Shown here piece after piece: positions 54,301-62,468 of a DNA stretch of 64,000 nucleotides. Within the stretch, counting starts at the first letter, position 1, and every line of letters starts with the position of its first letter. The notes below the pieces were generated by a model. The model did not search any database. It saw only the letters and a program-made list of their open reading frames with translations, and was not told the origin of the DNA. A program made the position numbers and the translations under genes. The stretch lies in contig NZ_JAATJS010000004.1 of assembly GCF_011777495.1 (NCBI RefSeq), forward strand, positions 186,001-250,000. Reading direction: 5' to 3'. This DNA is from Microvirga terricola. Its GTDB lineage: Bacteria; Pseudomonadota; Alphaproteobacteria; Rhizobiales; Beijerinckiaceae.

Positions 54301-54885
54301 GAGACGGACCGGGTTCGGCAGGCCCGCCGGATAAAGGTCGATGATGCCGCCGCGCACCGCATATTCGCCGGTGTCGCGCACAGTGCCGGTGCGCAAAAAG
54401 CCGTTGGTTTCGAGCCAGTTCACCAGAAGCGTCGTATCGACCACGTTGCCCGGCGCGGCAGAAAACGTCTCGGCCGCGATGCGGGCGCGTGGCGGCACGC
54501 GCTGGACGAGGGCGTTGACCGTGGTCGAAAGGATGCGCGGGCGATCCTCGGACGTCTTGGAGCGCGCCAACCGCGCCAGCGTTGTCATACGCTGCGCGGT
54601 GATGGCGGCATTCGGCGACACGCGGTCATACGGCTGACAGTCCCAGGCCGGGAAGGACAGGACTTCAATCTCCGGCGCGATGAAGGAAAGCCCATTGACG
54701 AAGTTCTGCTGCCGCTGACCGTCGCGTGCGACATGGACTAGAACGGCAGGCCCCTCAACATGCCCTGAGAGCCCGCGCGCCAAATCGGCGATGGCGAGCG
54801 CGTCGAAGCCATCCGGGACGCTGGACAGCGTCAGGCTTTGCCCTTTTTTGAGGGCATCGAGGGCGCGGGTCAGGGCAGACTTCAT
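51364..54885 (-). CDS. mfd: Transcription-repair coupling factor Mfd
   Basis: SF2 translocase of 1173 residues that dislodges RNA polymerase stalled at lesions and recruits UvrA. The UvrB-like N-terminal module is followed by the RNA-polymerase-interacting domain (DLVVHVDHGIGRFEGLK). The helicase domains have Walker A GDVGFGKTE and motif II IIVDEEQHFG, then TATPIPRTLQ-type ATPIPRTLQLAMTGVRELS and LRGRVGRSKTRAYA. The C-terminal TRCF domain ends the protein. Full length and intact. It lies 9 bp downstream of sdhE, with the serine hydrolase coupled behind. Confidence 0.97.
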   Translation of the reverse strand: MKSALTRALDALKKGQSLTLSSVPDGFDALAIADLARGLSGHVEGPAVLVHVARDGQRQQNFVNGLSFIAPEIEVLSFPAWDCQPYDRVSPNAAITAQRMTTLARLARSKTSEDRPRILSTTVNALVQRVPPRARIAAETFSAAPGNVVDTTLLVNWLETNGFLRTGTVRDTGEYAVRGGIIDLYPAGLPNPVRLDFFGDALESIRSFDPETQRTVGMLRSLDLVPMSEVQLTTESIKRFRQAYVAAFGAPTRDDRLYEAISEGRRYPGLEHWLPLFHDHLDSLLDYVPGIPVIFDALADDAAGERLSQVKDYYDARREGMSMNQPGVAPYRPLPPDALYFKPDEWAARTDALALARLTPFAVPDADNRLVVDCEARRGRNFIAERADESANVFEAVIGHIRDLQKSGKRVVLGAWSEGSRERLTTVLHDHDLRQTKPISRLSETMAYPRNEIPVGVWSLETGFEAGDLAVISEQDILGDRLVRQKRKAKRPQDFLTEVAALTPGDLVVHVDHGIGRFEGLKTIEAAGAPHDCLELHYAGGDRLFLPVENIELLTRYGSEEMEVQLDKLGGGAWQARKARLKRRIREMAGALMKIAAARILKEAPRLTPPDGLYGEFSARFPYDETEDQLNAIEAVLDDLGSGRPMDRLVCGDVGFGKTEVALRAAFVSAMNGKQVAIVVPTTLLARQHHKTFAERFRGLPLNIAQASRFVPSADLKKVKQGLADGSVDIVVGTHALLSKTIAFKDLGLIIVDEEQHFGVTHKERLKELRAEVHVLTLSATPIPRTLQLAMTGVRELSLITTPPVDRLAVRTFITPFDPLLIREALLRERYRGGQAFYVVPRIDDLGEVKAFLDKEVPEAKVAVAHGQMAAGQLEDVMTAFYEGKYDILLSTTIVESGLDIPTANTLIVHRADMFGLAQLYQLRGRVGRSKTRAYALFSVPSNKPLTVQAERRLKVLQSLDTLGAGFQLATHDLDIRGAGNLLGEEQSGHIKEVGYELYQQMLEEAVAQLKAGIEEPAEDQWSPTISVGAPVTIPEHYVEDLQLRLGLYRRLSTLETDAEIDAFGAELIDRFGSLPSEVDQLLKIMAIKVLCRRANVEKVDAGPKGIIVSFRDNAFANPNGLVAYVAEQASFAKVRPDMKIVFIRDVETPDERIKVSTTILRNLVRIAEKKAA

Positions 54886-54894
54886 GGCAATGGG

Positions 54895-55191
54895 TCAGAC
54901 GTGGATCGGCGAGGTGTGGGTATGAAAGCCCTTCAGGCGGCGGAACAGCGGCGTGTCATAGTTTTCGGGCGTTGCCGCCTCCCCCGTGATCCAGCTCAAG
55001 AGATCGCGGTCGAGGACCTCGATCAGCCGCTCGAACTCGGCCAGATCCTCCTCGGAAAATGTGGCGATCTCGGCATCGGCGAAGCGGCCCATAATCAGGT
55101 CCATCTCGCGCATCCCCCGATGCCAGGCCCGGAATAGAACCTTCCGACGGCGGACATCGAGTTCGGCGCTGGTGCGTGTCGTTCCGCTCAT
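54895..55191 (-). CDS. sdhE: FAD assembly factor SdhE
   Basis: Small protein of 98 residues that helps attach FAD to succinate dehydrogenase subunit A. The family signature RGxxE is present as WHRGMREMDLIMGRFAD, preceded by RRKVLFRA and followed by an acidic helix and LLSWITGE. ATG 55191 (MSGTTRTSAELD) has GGAGA six bases upstream; the frame extends to 55230. It lies next to mfd and divergent from recG, an order common in Rhizobiales. Confidence 0.93.
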   Translation of the reverse strand: MSGTTRTSAELDVRRRKVLFRAWHRGMREMDLIMGRFADAEIATFSEEDLAEFERLIEVLDRDLLSWITGEAATPENYDTPLFRRLKGFHTHTSPIHV

Positions 55192-55280
55192 GAAGATTCT
55201 CCCAAAGGATTGAGGATGACGTCGCATCAAAACGGCATCGCCGCTATATAAACATCTCCCCCTGACTTACTACCCGTTTG

Positions 55281-57398
55281 ATGTCATTGCGCCCTTCCAT
55301 CCTCGACCCGCTCTTCGCGCCCGCCACCACCCTCCCCGGTGTCGGCCCCAAGATCGCGCCCCTGCTTGATCGCCTGCTCGGCGAGCTCGACTGTCCCGCG
55401 CGGGTTATGGATCTTTTGTTTCATGTCCCGACCGGCGGCATCGCCCGCGAGATGAAGGGCTCCATTGCGGATGCTCCCGTTGGCGAGCCAGTGACACTTG
55501 CGGTCACGGTCGTCTCCCACCGTGCCCCACCGCCAGGCCGCCGGGCGCCTTATCGCATCGTGGTCGAGGACGAGACCGGCGACGTGGTTCTGGTGTTCTT
55601 CAACGGCCACAAAGGCCGGCTCGAAAAGCTCCTGCCGGTCGGCGAGCGCCGCTATGTCTCGGGCAAGATCGAGCTTTGGGACGGGACGCGACAGATGGTC
55701 CATCCGGACCGCATTCTGGATGAGCGCGGGATCGCCGATCTGCCACCCGTCGAGGCCATTTATGGCCTGACCGAAGGGGTCTCCTCCCGCATGGTGGGAC
55801 GCTATATCGGCGCCGCCCTCGACCGAGTGCCGCATCTGCCGGAATGGCAGGATGACGCCTGGCTAAACCAAAGCGCCTTCCCCGATTTCTCGGCCTCGCT
55901 CGCCGCCCTTCACCGGCCCGGAAATGCCGCGCAGCTTTCCGAAGAGGCACTCGCCAAATCCGCTCCGCGCCGCCGCCTCGCCTATGACGAATTGTTGGCC
56001 TCCCAGCTTGCCCTCGCCCTCGTGCGCAGCCGGATGCGCCGCCTGCCGGGCCGGGTGAATGCGGGCGACGGACACCTCGTCGAGCGCCTGAAGCGCGCCC
56101 TGCCCTATGAACTCACAACGTCTCAAGCCAAGGCCGTCGAGGACATCCGCCACGATCTGATCGCCGACAAGCGGATGCTGCGTCTTCTCCAAGGCGACGT
56201 CGGCGCCGGCAAAACCGTCGTCGGGCTTCTGGCCATGGCGAGCGCCATCGAGGCAGGCCGTCAGGCGGCGCTCATGGCCCCGACGGAGATTCTGGCTCGC
56301 CAGCATTTCGAGCGTCTCGAACCGCTGGCGCGGGAGGCCGGTCTGACCATCGCGCTCCTGACCGGGCGCGACAAGGGCGCGGAGCGCAAAGCGGTGCTCG
56401 CCGGTCTCGCGGATGGCAGCCTGCAGATCGTCGTCGGCACCCACGCCCTGTTTCAGGAGGGCGTCGCCTTTCATGATCTCGGCCTCGCGGTCGTCGATGA
56501 GCAGCACCGTTTCGGCGTCCACCAGCGACTTGCGCTCGGCGCGAAGGGCGAGGCTGTGGACATTCTCGTCATGACGGCGACGCCGATCCCGCGCACGCTG
56601 GCCCTCACCTATTTCGGCGACATGGACGTGTCGGTGCTGAGCGAGAAGCCGGCGGGCCGCAAACCCATCGCCACCAAGCTCATTTCCATCGAGCGCCTCG
56701 ACGAGGTCATCGGCGCTATGGGGCGCGCGCTTGAGAATGGCGATCAGGTCTATTGGGTCTGCCCGCTCGTCGGCGAATCCGAGACGGTCGATCTCGCCGC
56801 GGCGGAGGAACGGTACGAGCTGTTGAAAGGCATCTTTGGGGATCAGGTCGGCCTCGTCCACGGCAAGCTCGCGGGCAAGGACAAGGATGCCGCCATGGAG
56901 CGGTTTTCGCGCGGCGAAACCAAGATCCTGGTGTCCACCACCGTCATCGAGGTCGGTGTCGACGTGCCTCAGGCCACGATCATGGTGATCGAACATGCGG
57001 AGCGGTTCGGGCTTGCACAGTTGCATCAGCTGCGCGGCCGCATCGGGCGCGGTTCGCGTTCCTCAACCTGTCTGCTCGTTTACAAGGGCCCGCTAGGGCA
57101 AACTGCCCAGGCGCGGCTTGAAATGATGCGCCAGACCGAGGACGGCTTCCGTATCGCGGAAGAGGATTTGCGCCTGCGCGGCGAAGGCGAGGTGCTTGGC
57201 ACCCGTCAATCCGGCCTGCCCGGCTTTAAGCTCGCCCGTCTCGAAGTGGATGGCGAGCTGCTCTCTGCGGCGCGGGACGACGCGCGCCTGATCGTCGAGC
57301 GAGACCCCGAACTGACGAGCGAGCGCGGAAGCGCCTTACGTGTCTTGCTGTACCTGTTCGAGCGCGACGCCGCGATCCGCTTGCTGCGGGCGGGCTAG
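55281..57398 (+). CDS. recG: ATP-dependent DNA helicase RecG
   Basis: SF2 helicase of 705 residues that remodels stalled replication forks and Holliday junctions. The N-terminal wedge/OB domain includes GVGPKIAPLLDRLL. Helicase motifs are GDVGAGKTVVGLLAM (Walker A), VVDEQHRFGVHQR (motif II), MTATPIPRTLALTYFGDMD and QLHQLRGRIGRGSRSS. ATG 55281 is preferred to TTG 55278. Its 3' end is 4 bp from the convergent glmS stop. It shares an 89-bp divergent promoter region with sdhE. Confidence 0.97.
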   Translation: MSLRPSILDPLFAPATTLPGVGPKIAPLLDRLLGELDCPARVMDLLFHVPTGGIAREMKGSIADAPVGEPVTLAVTVVSHRAPPPGRRAPYRIVVEDETGDVVLVFFNGHKGRLEKLLPVGERRYVSGKIELWDGTRQMVHPDRILDERGIADLPPVEAIYGLTEGVSSRMVGRYIGAALDRVPHLPEWQDDAWLNQSAFPDFSASLAALHRPGNAAQLSEEALAKSAPRRRLAYDELLASQLALALVRSRMRRLPGRVNAGDGHLVERLKRALPYELTTSQAKAVEDIRHDLIADKRMLRLLQGDVGAGKTVVGLLAMASAIEAGRQAALMAPTEILARQHFERLEPLAREAGLTIALLTGRDKGAERKAVLAGLADGSLQIVVGTHALFQEGVAFHDLGLAVVDEQHRFGVHQRLALGAKGEAVDILVMTATPIPRTLALTYFGDMDVSVLSEKPAGRKPIATKLISIERLDEVIGAMGRALENGDQVYWVCPLVGESETVDLAAAEERYELLKGIFGDQVGLVHGKLAGKDKDAAMERFSRGETKILVSTTVIEVGVDVPQATIMVIEHAERFGLAQLHQLRGRIGRGSRSSTCLLVYKGPLGQTAQARLEMMRQTEDGFRIAEEDLRLRGEGEVLGTRQSGLPGFKLARLEVDGELLSAARDDARLIVERDPELTSERGSALRVLLYLFERDAAIRLLRAG

Positions 57399-57402
57399 CT
57401 CC

Positions 57403-59229
57403 TCACTCGACGGTCACCGACTTCGCGAGATTGCGCGGCTGGTCCACGTCTTTGCCCATGAAGACGGCGGTGTGGTAGGCCAGAAGCTGGATCGGGACCG
57501 CGTGCAGGATCGGCGCAATGATCGGGTGAGCGGAAGGCATGACGATGGTCGCCATCGTATCGAGCCCCGTCTCAAGCGCACCCTTCTCGTCCGTGATGAG
57601 GACGATGCGTCCGCCGCGCGCGGCGACCTCCTGCATGTTGGAAACGGTCTTTTCGAAGATGTGGTCATGCGGCGCGATGACGATGACCGGCATGGTCTCG
57701 TCAATCAGCGCGATGGGGCCGTGTTTGAGCTCGCCGGCCGCATAGCCTTCGGCGTGAATGTAGGAAATTTCCTTGAGCTTCAGCGCGCCTTCGAGCGCCA
57801 GCGGATAGGACGTTCCGCGGCCGAGATAGAGCACGTCCTGCGCCTTGGACAATTCGCGCGACAGGATCTCGATCTGATGCTCGCGCTTCATCGCCTCGCT
57901 CAGGAGGCCGGGGACACCGATGAGGGCATCCACCAGCTCCTTCTCGGCCTCGGCGCTGAGCGTGCCGCGGGCGCGGCCCGCCGCAATGGCGAGGGTCAGA
58001 AGAACGGTCAGCTGGCAGGTGAAAGCCTTCGTCGAGGCAACGCCGACTTCGACGCCTGCAAGCGTCTGCGCAATGACGTTGCTTTCGCGCGCCATGGTGG
58101 ACGTCGGAACGTTGACGACTGACAGCGTATGCTGCTTTTCCGCACTCGCGTAGCGGAGCGAAGCCAGCGTGTCGGCAGTTTCGCCCGACTGCGACACGAA
58201 GAGTGCCAGGCTACCCGGTTCCAGCGGAGCCTCGCGATAACGGAACTCCGACGCCACGTCGATCTCGACCGGAATGCGGGCGAGACGCTCGAACCAGTAC
58301 TTCGAAATCAGTCCGGCGAGATACGCCGTGCCGCAAGCGGAAATCGAAATGCGCTTGAGGTCCTTGAAATCGAACGGCAGCGCGAAGGGCAACTCGACCC
58401 GGCCAGCCGAGAAATTTACATAGTGAGCCAGCGTGCGGCCGACGACTTCCGGCTGCTCGTGAATTTCCTTCGCCATGAAGTGACGGAAATTGCCCTTGTC
58501 GGCCATGAAGGCCGCGCTCTGGATCTTGTGGCGCGGACGCTGGACCAGTCGTCCCGTCTCGTCGTGGATATCGGCTCCGGTCCGGCACAACACCGCCCAA
58601 TCGCCATCCTCGAGGTAGCAGACCTCATCGGTGAACGGCGCCAGCGCTAGCGCATCCGAGCCGAGATACATTTCCCCTTGCCCGTAACCGATTGCGAGCG
58701 GCGCGCCGTGGCGGGCGCCGATCATCAGGTCATCCTCGCCGGAAAAGACGAAGCCCAGCGCGAACGCGCCACGCAGGCGCGGCAACGTCACGGCCACGGC
58801 CTCCACCGGCCCACGGCCCTGGCGCATCTCGTAGGTGACGAGCTGCGCTACGACTTCCGTGTCAGTTTCCGTCTCGAAGGCGACGCCCTTGGCTTCAAGC
58901 CCAGTCTTCAGCTCGCGAAAATTCTCGATAATGCCGTTGTGGACGACAGCCAGCCGATCCGTCGCGTGAGGATGGGCATTGGTCTCGTTCGGCTTGCCGT
59001 GGGTCGCCCAGCGGGTATGGCCGATGCCGATGATGCCGGAGAGCGGAGCCTGGGACAACTTGGTTTCGAGATTGCGAAGTTTTCCCTCAGCTCTGCGACG
59101 CTCAAGCTTGCCGCCTTCCAGTGTAGCGACGCCTGCGGAATCGTAACCCCGGTATTCCAGTCGCTTCAGGGCTTCGACAATCTGAGGTGCGACGGGCGTT
59201 TTACCGATAATTCCAACGATTCCGCACAT
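57403..59229 (-). CDS. glmS: Glucosamine-6-phosphate synthase (isomerizing)
   Basis: Enzyme of 608 residues making glucosamine-6-phosphate from fructose-6-phosphate and glutamine, the entry to UDP-GlcNAc for peptidoglycan and LPS. The N-terminal glutamine amidotransferase domain starts with the nucleophile Cys2 (MCGIVGIIG) and has GHTRWATHGKPNETNAHPH. Two SIS sugar-isomerase domains follow (ISACGTAYLAGLISKYWFE; YLGRGTSYPLALEGALKLKE). The C-terminus is LAKSVTVE. It lies 108 bp behind glmU, so the two are probably co-expressed. I see no glmS ribozyme in the leader. Confidence 0.97.
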   Translation of the reverse strand: MCGIVGIIGKTPVAPQIVEALKRLEYRGYDSAGVATLEGGKLERRRAEGKLRNLETKLSQAPLSGIIGIGHTRWATHGKPNETNAHPHATDRLAVVHNGIIENFRELKTGLEAKGVAFETETDTEVVAQLVTYEMRQGRGPVEAVAVTLPRLRGAFALGFVFSGEDDLMIGARHGAPLAIGYGQGEMYLGSDALALAPFTDEVCYLEDGDWAVLCRTGADIHDETGRLVQRPRHKIQSAAFMADKGNFRHFMAKEIHEQPEVVGRTLAHYVNFSAGRVELPFALPFDFKDLKRISISACGTAYLAGLISKYWFERLARIPVEIDVASEFRYREAPLEPGSLALFVSQSGETADTLASLRYASAEKQHTLSVVNVPTSTMARESNVIAQTLAGVEVGVASTKAFTCQLTVLLTLAIAAGRARGTLSAEAEKELVDALIGVPGLLSEAMKREHQIEILSRELSKAQDVLYLGRGTSYPLALEGALKLKEISYIHAEGYAAGELKHGPIALIDETMPVIVIAPHDHIFEKTVSNMQEVAARGGRIVLITDEKGALETGLDTMATIVMPSAHPIIAPILHAVPIQLLAYHTAVFMGKDVDQPRNLAKSVTVE

Positions 59230-59269
59230 GCCTCAAACCGTCCTCTGATTCACTTCGACTACTAAGCTT

Positions 59270-59294
59270 GCGGCCGTGCTAATGGTGCGGCCGC
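59270..59294. other. Inverted repeat between glmU and glmS
   Basis: GCGGCCG (59270-59276) and CGGCCGC (59288-59294) form a 7-bp GC-only stem with an 11-base loop, 41 bp before the glmS start. It has no T-run on the transcribed strand. Its purpose is unclear; partial attenuation between the two genes is possible. Confidence 0.4.
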
Positions 59295-59337
59295 TTCTTC
59301 TCAAATCAACTTGCGTGACCGATTGTGACACGCGGTA

Positions 59338-60714
59338 TCATTTTTTCTTGGCGGCTATCGCCTTCTCGCGGAAAGCGGACGCCCAGCCCTCCTTGACGGT
59401 CTGCCGGCCACGTCCGAGGCCGAGCGCATTGTCGGGCACGTTCTTGGTAATCACGGAGCCGGAGCCGACAAACGCGCCATTCCCTATGGTAATTGGAGCG
59501 ACGAGCGAGGAATTGGAGCCCACGAACGCGCCCTCGCCGATCTCGGTACGGTACTTGCCGAAGCCGTCGTAATTGCAGGTAATGGTGCCCGCGCCGATAT
59601 TGACGTTCGCGCCGACCGTCGCGTCGCCGAGATAGGTCAGGTGATTGACCTTTGCGCCCGCGCCAAGCTGCACGTTCTTGATCTCGACGAAGTTTCCGAC
59701 CCGCGCCTTCGTGCCGATCGATGCACCCGGCCGGAGGCGGGCAAAGGGGCCGACCGCGGCGCCCGACGCCACATGCGCCCCTTCGAGATGGCTGAAGCTA
59801 TGGATGACGACCTTGTCCTCCACGACCACACCGGGGCCGAAGACGACGTTCGGCTCCACCACCACGTCACGCCCGAGCTGGGTGTCGTAGCTGAAGAACA
59901 CCGTTTCCGGCGCGATCAGTGTCACGCCCGCGGCCATCGCTTTGTGGCGCAGGCGGTCCTGGAGCATCCGCTCGGCGGCGGCGAGCTGCGCGCGGTCGTT
60001 GACGCCGTGCACCTCTTCTTCCGCGACGGTAATGACCACCGTTGAATGCCCGAGCCGACGTGCGATGGCGACGATGTCGGTGAGGTAATACTCGCCCTTG
60101 GCGTTCTTGTTATCGACCTTGTCGAGAACCGGCAGCCCGACCTCGCCGCGGAAAGCCATCAAGCCCGCGTTGCAGAGCGTGATTGCCCGCTCTGCCTCCG
60201 TCGCGTCCTTGTGCTCGCGGATATCGAGCAGCTGATCGCCCGACATGAGGAAACGTCCATAACCTGTCGGGTCCTTGGCATTGAAGCCAAGTCCAACGAC
60301 GCCTGCGCCGTCGGCAAGCGGCGCGCGCAGCTTCTCGAAGGTCTCGGTGCTGACGAGAGGCGTATCGGCATAGGCGATGATGACATCATCGGGCTTCTGC
60401 TCCAGCGCTTCCCGTGCGCTAAGCACCGCATGGGCGGTGCCGAGCCGCTCGCGCTGCACGAAGATCTTGGCCCCCGGAACAACTTTTCGCGCTTCGTTGG
60501 CGACGTCCTCGCGGTCCGGCCCCACCACGACCGCCACTTCGGTTGCGCCTGCGGCAACCATAGTTGCGACAACATGGGCCACCATCGACCGGTTGGCGAC
60601 CTCGTGTAGGACCTTCGGTCGGTCGGATCTCATCCGCGTGCCCTCCCCGGCCGCCAACACGATGGCGAGGCAGGAACGGGAGGAGGCCGTCTTCGGAGAA
60701 ACGCTTGATGTCAT
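59338..60714 (-). CDS. glmU: Bifunctional UDP-N-acetylglucosamine pyrophosphorylase / glucosamine-1-phosphate acetyltransferase
   Basis: Two-domain enzyme of 458 residues. The N-terminal uridylyltransferase has [20 protein letters not shown] and YADTPLVS. The C-terminal left-handed beta-helix of hexapeptide repeats acetylates glucosamine-1-phosphate: [39 protein letters not shown] and [13 protein letters not shown]. Together with GlmS it supplies UDP-GlcNAc. ATG 60714 ([12 protein letters not shown]) is the first family-like start; the ribosome-binding site is weak. It is divergent from opgG. Confidence 0.96.
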   Translation of the reverse strand: MTSSVSPKTASSRSCLAIVLAAGEGTRMRSDRPKVLHEVANRSMVAHVVATMVAAGATEVAVVVGPDREDVANEARKVVPGAKIFVQRERLGTAHAVLSAREALEQKPDDVIIAYADTPLVSTETFEKLRAPLADGAGVVGLGFNAKDPTGYGRFLMSGDQLLDIREHKDATEAERAITLCNAGLMAFRGEVGLPVLDKVDNKNAKGEYYLTDIVAIARRLGHSTVVITVAEEEVHGVNDRAQLAAAERMLQDRLRHKAMAAGVTLIAPETVFFSYDTQLGRDVVVEPNVVFGPGVVVEDKVVIHSFSHLEGAHVASGAAVGPFARLRPGASIGTKARVGNFVEIKNVQLGAGAKVNHLTYLGDATVGANVNIGAGTITCNYDGFGKYRTEIGEGAFVGSNSSLVAPITIGNGAFVGSGSVITKNVPDNALGLGRGRQTVKEGWASAFREKAIAAKKK

Positions 60715-60896
60715 AGAATTTCGTTCCAAATGGGGAATTGCGGTGGAGCTAACCCAGCAGGATGAATTCGGCAATCATTCCATGGGGGATGAGGCAGATT
60801 GCATCACCAACTCGTTTACTTCGCGCTCACGATTGCCGATATGTATGGAGATTCCCTTTTCTGGCTGACTAGCCTCGTTCACACAAGAGTATCGCT

Positions 60897-62468
60897 GTGC
60901 CGGTTCCGTTGGAGCATGAAGCTCCTCTCTCTCCTCGCCGGCGTGACGTGCTGGCCTACCTCGGCGCTTCCGCCGCGGGGCTTGCGCTTGCGCCCGCAGC
61001 CCTGGCTCAAACTCCGCAGGCCGCCATTTCCGCGCGGATGGGGACCAATCAGCCCTTCGATCCGGCCAATGTGACCGACATCGCCCGGCAGCTCGCCCGC
61101 AAGCCCTTCGTTCCGCCGCCGAACGACCTGCCGGATTTCTTCGCGAATCTGACCTACGACCAGTATGTCGCGATCAAGTCTCTCCGCCCCGTCATCTGGG
61201 GCACGGAGGGGCGTGGGGTCGCAATGGAGCCCCTGCATCGCGGCTTCGTCTTCAACAATGCGGTCGATCTCTACCTCGTCGAGGACGGCGTGGTGCGTCG
61301 GATCGGCTACGATCCCGCAGCCTTCGATTACGGGCGCCCTAACCCGCCCAACAATATTGGCGATATCGGGTTCTCAGGCTTCAAGCTGATCTCGACGGAG
61401 AGCGACAAGCCCCCCTTCGATTTTGCCATTGTCCAAGGGGCGACCTTCTTCCGCGCCATTGCGAGGGGCCAGACTTTCGGCGCGACCGCGCGCGCTCTGA
61501 CCCTCAAGCCAGCTGAGGCGAAGGGCGAGGAGTTCCCGGTTTTCCGCGCCTTCTGGCTGGAGCGCCCGGCTGTCGGAAGCAATGGAATTACCGTCCACGG
61601 CGTTCTCGATTCCGAATCGACCACCGGCTCGGTCCGCATGACCTTCCGTCCCGGTGACATGACCATCATCGACGTGGAGACGACCCTCTTCCCGCGCGCC
61701 AATCTGGAGCATGTGGGACTGGGCGGCATCGGCTCGACCTATTTCTACGGCCCCAACGATCGCCGCAATGCGGATGACATCCGGCCCGCCGTCTATGAAT
61801 CCTCGGGCCTACAGATGTTGAACGGCAAGGGCGAATGGCTCTGGCGACCGCTTCACAATCCCGAGACGCTGCAGATCTCGGCTTTCGTGGACACCGCCCC
61901 GCGCGGCTTCGGCTTGCTCCAGCGCGAGCGTTCCTATGAGGCCTTCCAGGATGACGACCGCCGCCTCGAGCGCCGCCCGAGCCTCTGGATCGAACCCCTG
62001 GGCGACTGGGCACAAGGGAGCGTCCAGCTTCTCGAAATTCCGACCGATGCCGAGATCAACCAGAACATCCTGACCTATTGGCGGCCCAAGGCTCCCATGG
62101 CCGCAGGCTCCGAGGTGTCGTTCGCCTATCGGCAATATTGGTGCTGGGCTCCGCCTGAACGTCCGCCCCTTGCGACCGTGACAGCAACCCGCGTCGGGCG
62201 CGGCTCCGGAGGCCGCAGACGGCGCTTCGCGGTGGACTTTTCCGGTGATATGTTTGGCGACGCCCTGCCGACCGACATGAAACCGGTGCTGACGGTCGGG
62301 CCGGGAAATATTCAGAACGTCAAACTCTGGCCTTATCCGGATCGGAAGACGGTGCGCGTTGCTTTCGAGCTTGACCCAGGCAACGAAAACGCGTGTGAGA
62401 TGCGTCTCATTCTAGAGGCAGGCGGGAAACCGATTAGCGAGACATGGCTTTATCGTTGGACACCCTAG
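60897..62468 (+). CDS. opgG: Periplasmic glucan biosynthesis protein OpgG/OpgD family
   Basis: Periplasmic protein of 523 residues needed to make osmoregulated periplasmic glucans (beta-1,2-linked backbone). The N-terminus has a twin-arginine-like signal, SPRRRDVLAYLGASAAGLAL then PAALAQ, more like OpgD than OpgG of E. coli. Family segments are LTYDQYVAIKSLRPVIWG, FFRAIARGQTFGATARALTL, FWLERP, and GSTYFYGPNDRRNADDIRP. The OpgG/OpgD family is now linked to beta-1,2-glucan hydrolysis. GTG 60897 has AGAG upstream. Its 3' end overlaps opgH by 25 bp. Confidence 0.92.
   Translation: MPVPLEHEAPLSPRRRDVLAYLGASAAGLALAPAALAQTPQAAISARMGTNQPFDPANVTDIARQLARKPFVPPPNDLPDFFANLTYDQYVAIKSLRPVIWGTEGRGVAMEPLHRGFVFNNAVDLYLVEDGVVRRIGYDPAAFDYGRPNPPNNIGDIGFSGFKLISTESDKPPFDFAIVQGATFFRAIARGQTFGATARALTLKPAEAKGEEFPVFRAFWLERPAVGSNGITVHGVLDSESTTGSVRMTFRPGDMTIIDVETTLFPRANLEHVGLGGIGSTYFYGPNDRRNADDIRPAVYESSGLQMLNGKGEWLWRPLHNPETLQISAFVDTAPRGFGLLQRERSYEAFQDDDRRLERRPSLWIEPLGDWAQGSVQLLEIPTDAEINQNILTYWRPKAPMAAGSEVSFAYRQYWCWAPPERPPLATVTATRVGRGSGGRRRRFAVDFSGDMFGDALPTDMKPVLTVGPGNIQNVKLWPYPDRKTVRVAFELDPGNENACEMRLILEAGGKPISETWLYRWTP

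Noticed and set aside
59230-59337. Possible glmS ribozyme or riboswitch in the glmS leader
   Set aside because: Only a simple 7-bp inverted repeat is seen; the gap is too short, and the known glmS ribozyme belongs mainly to Gram-positive bacteria.
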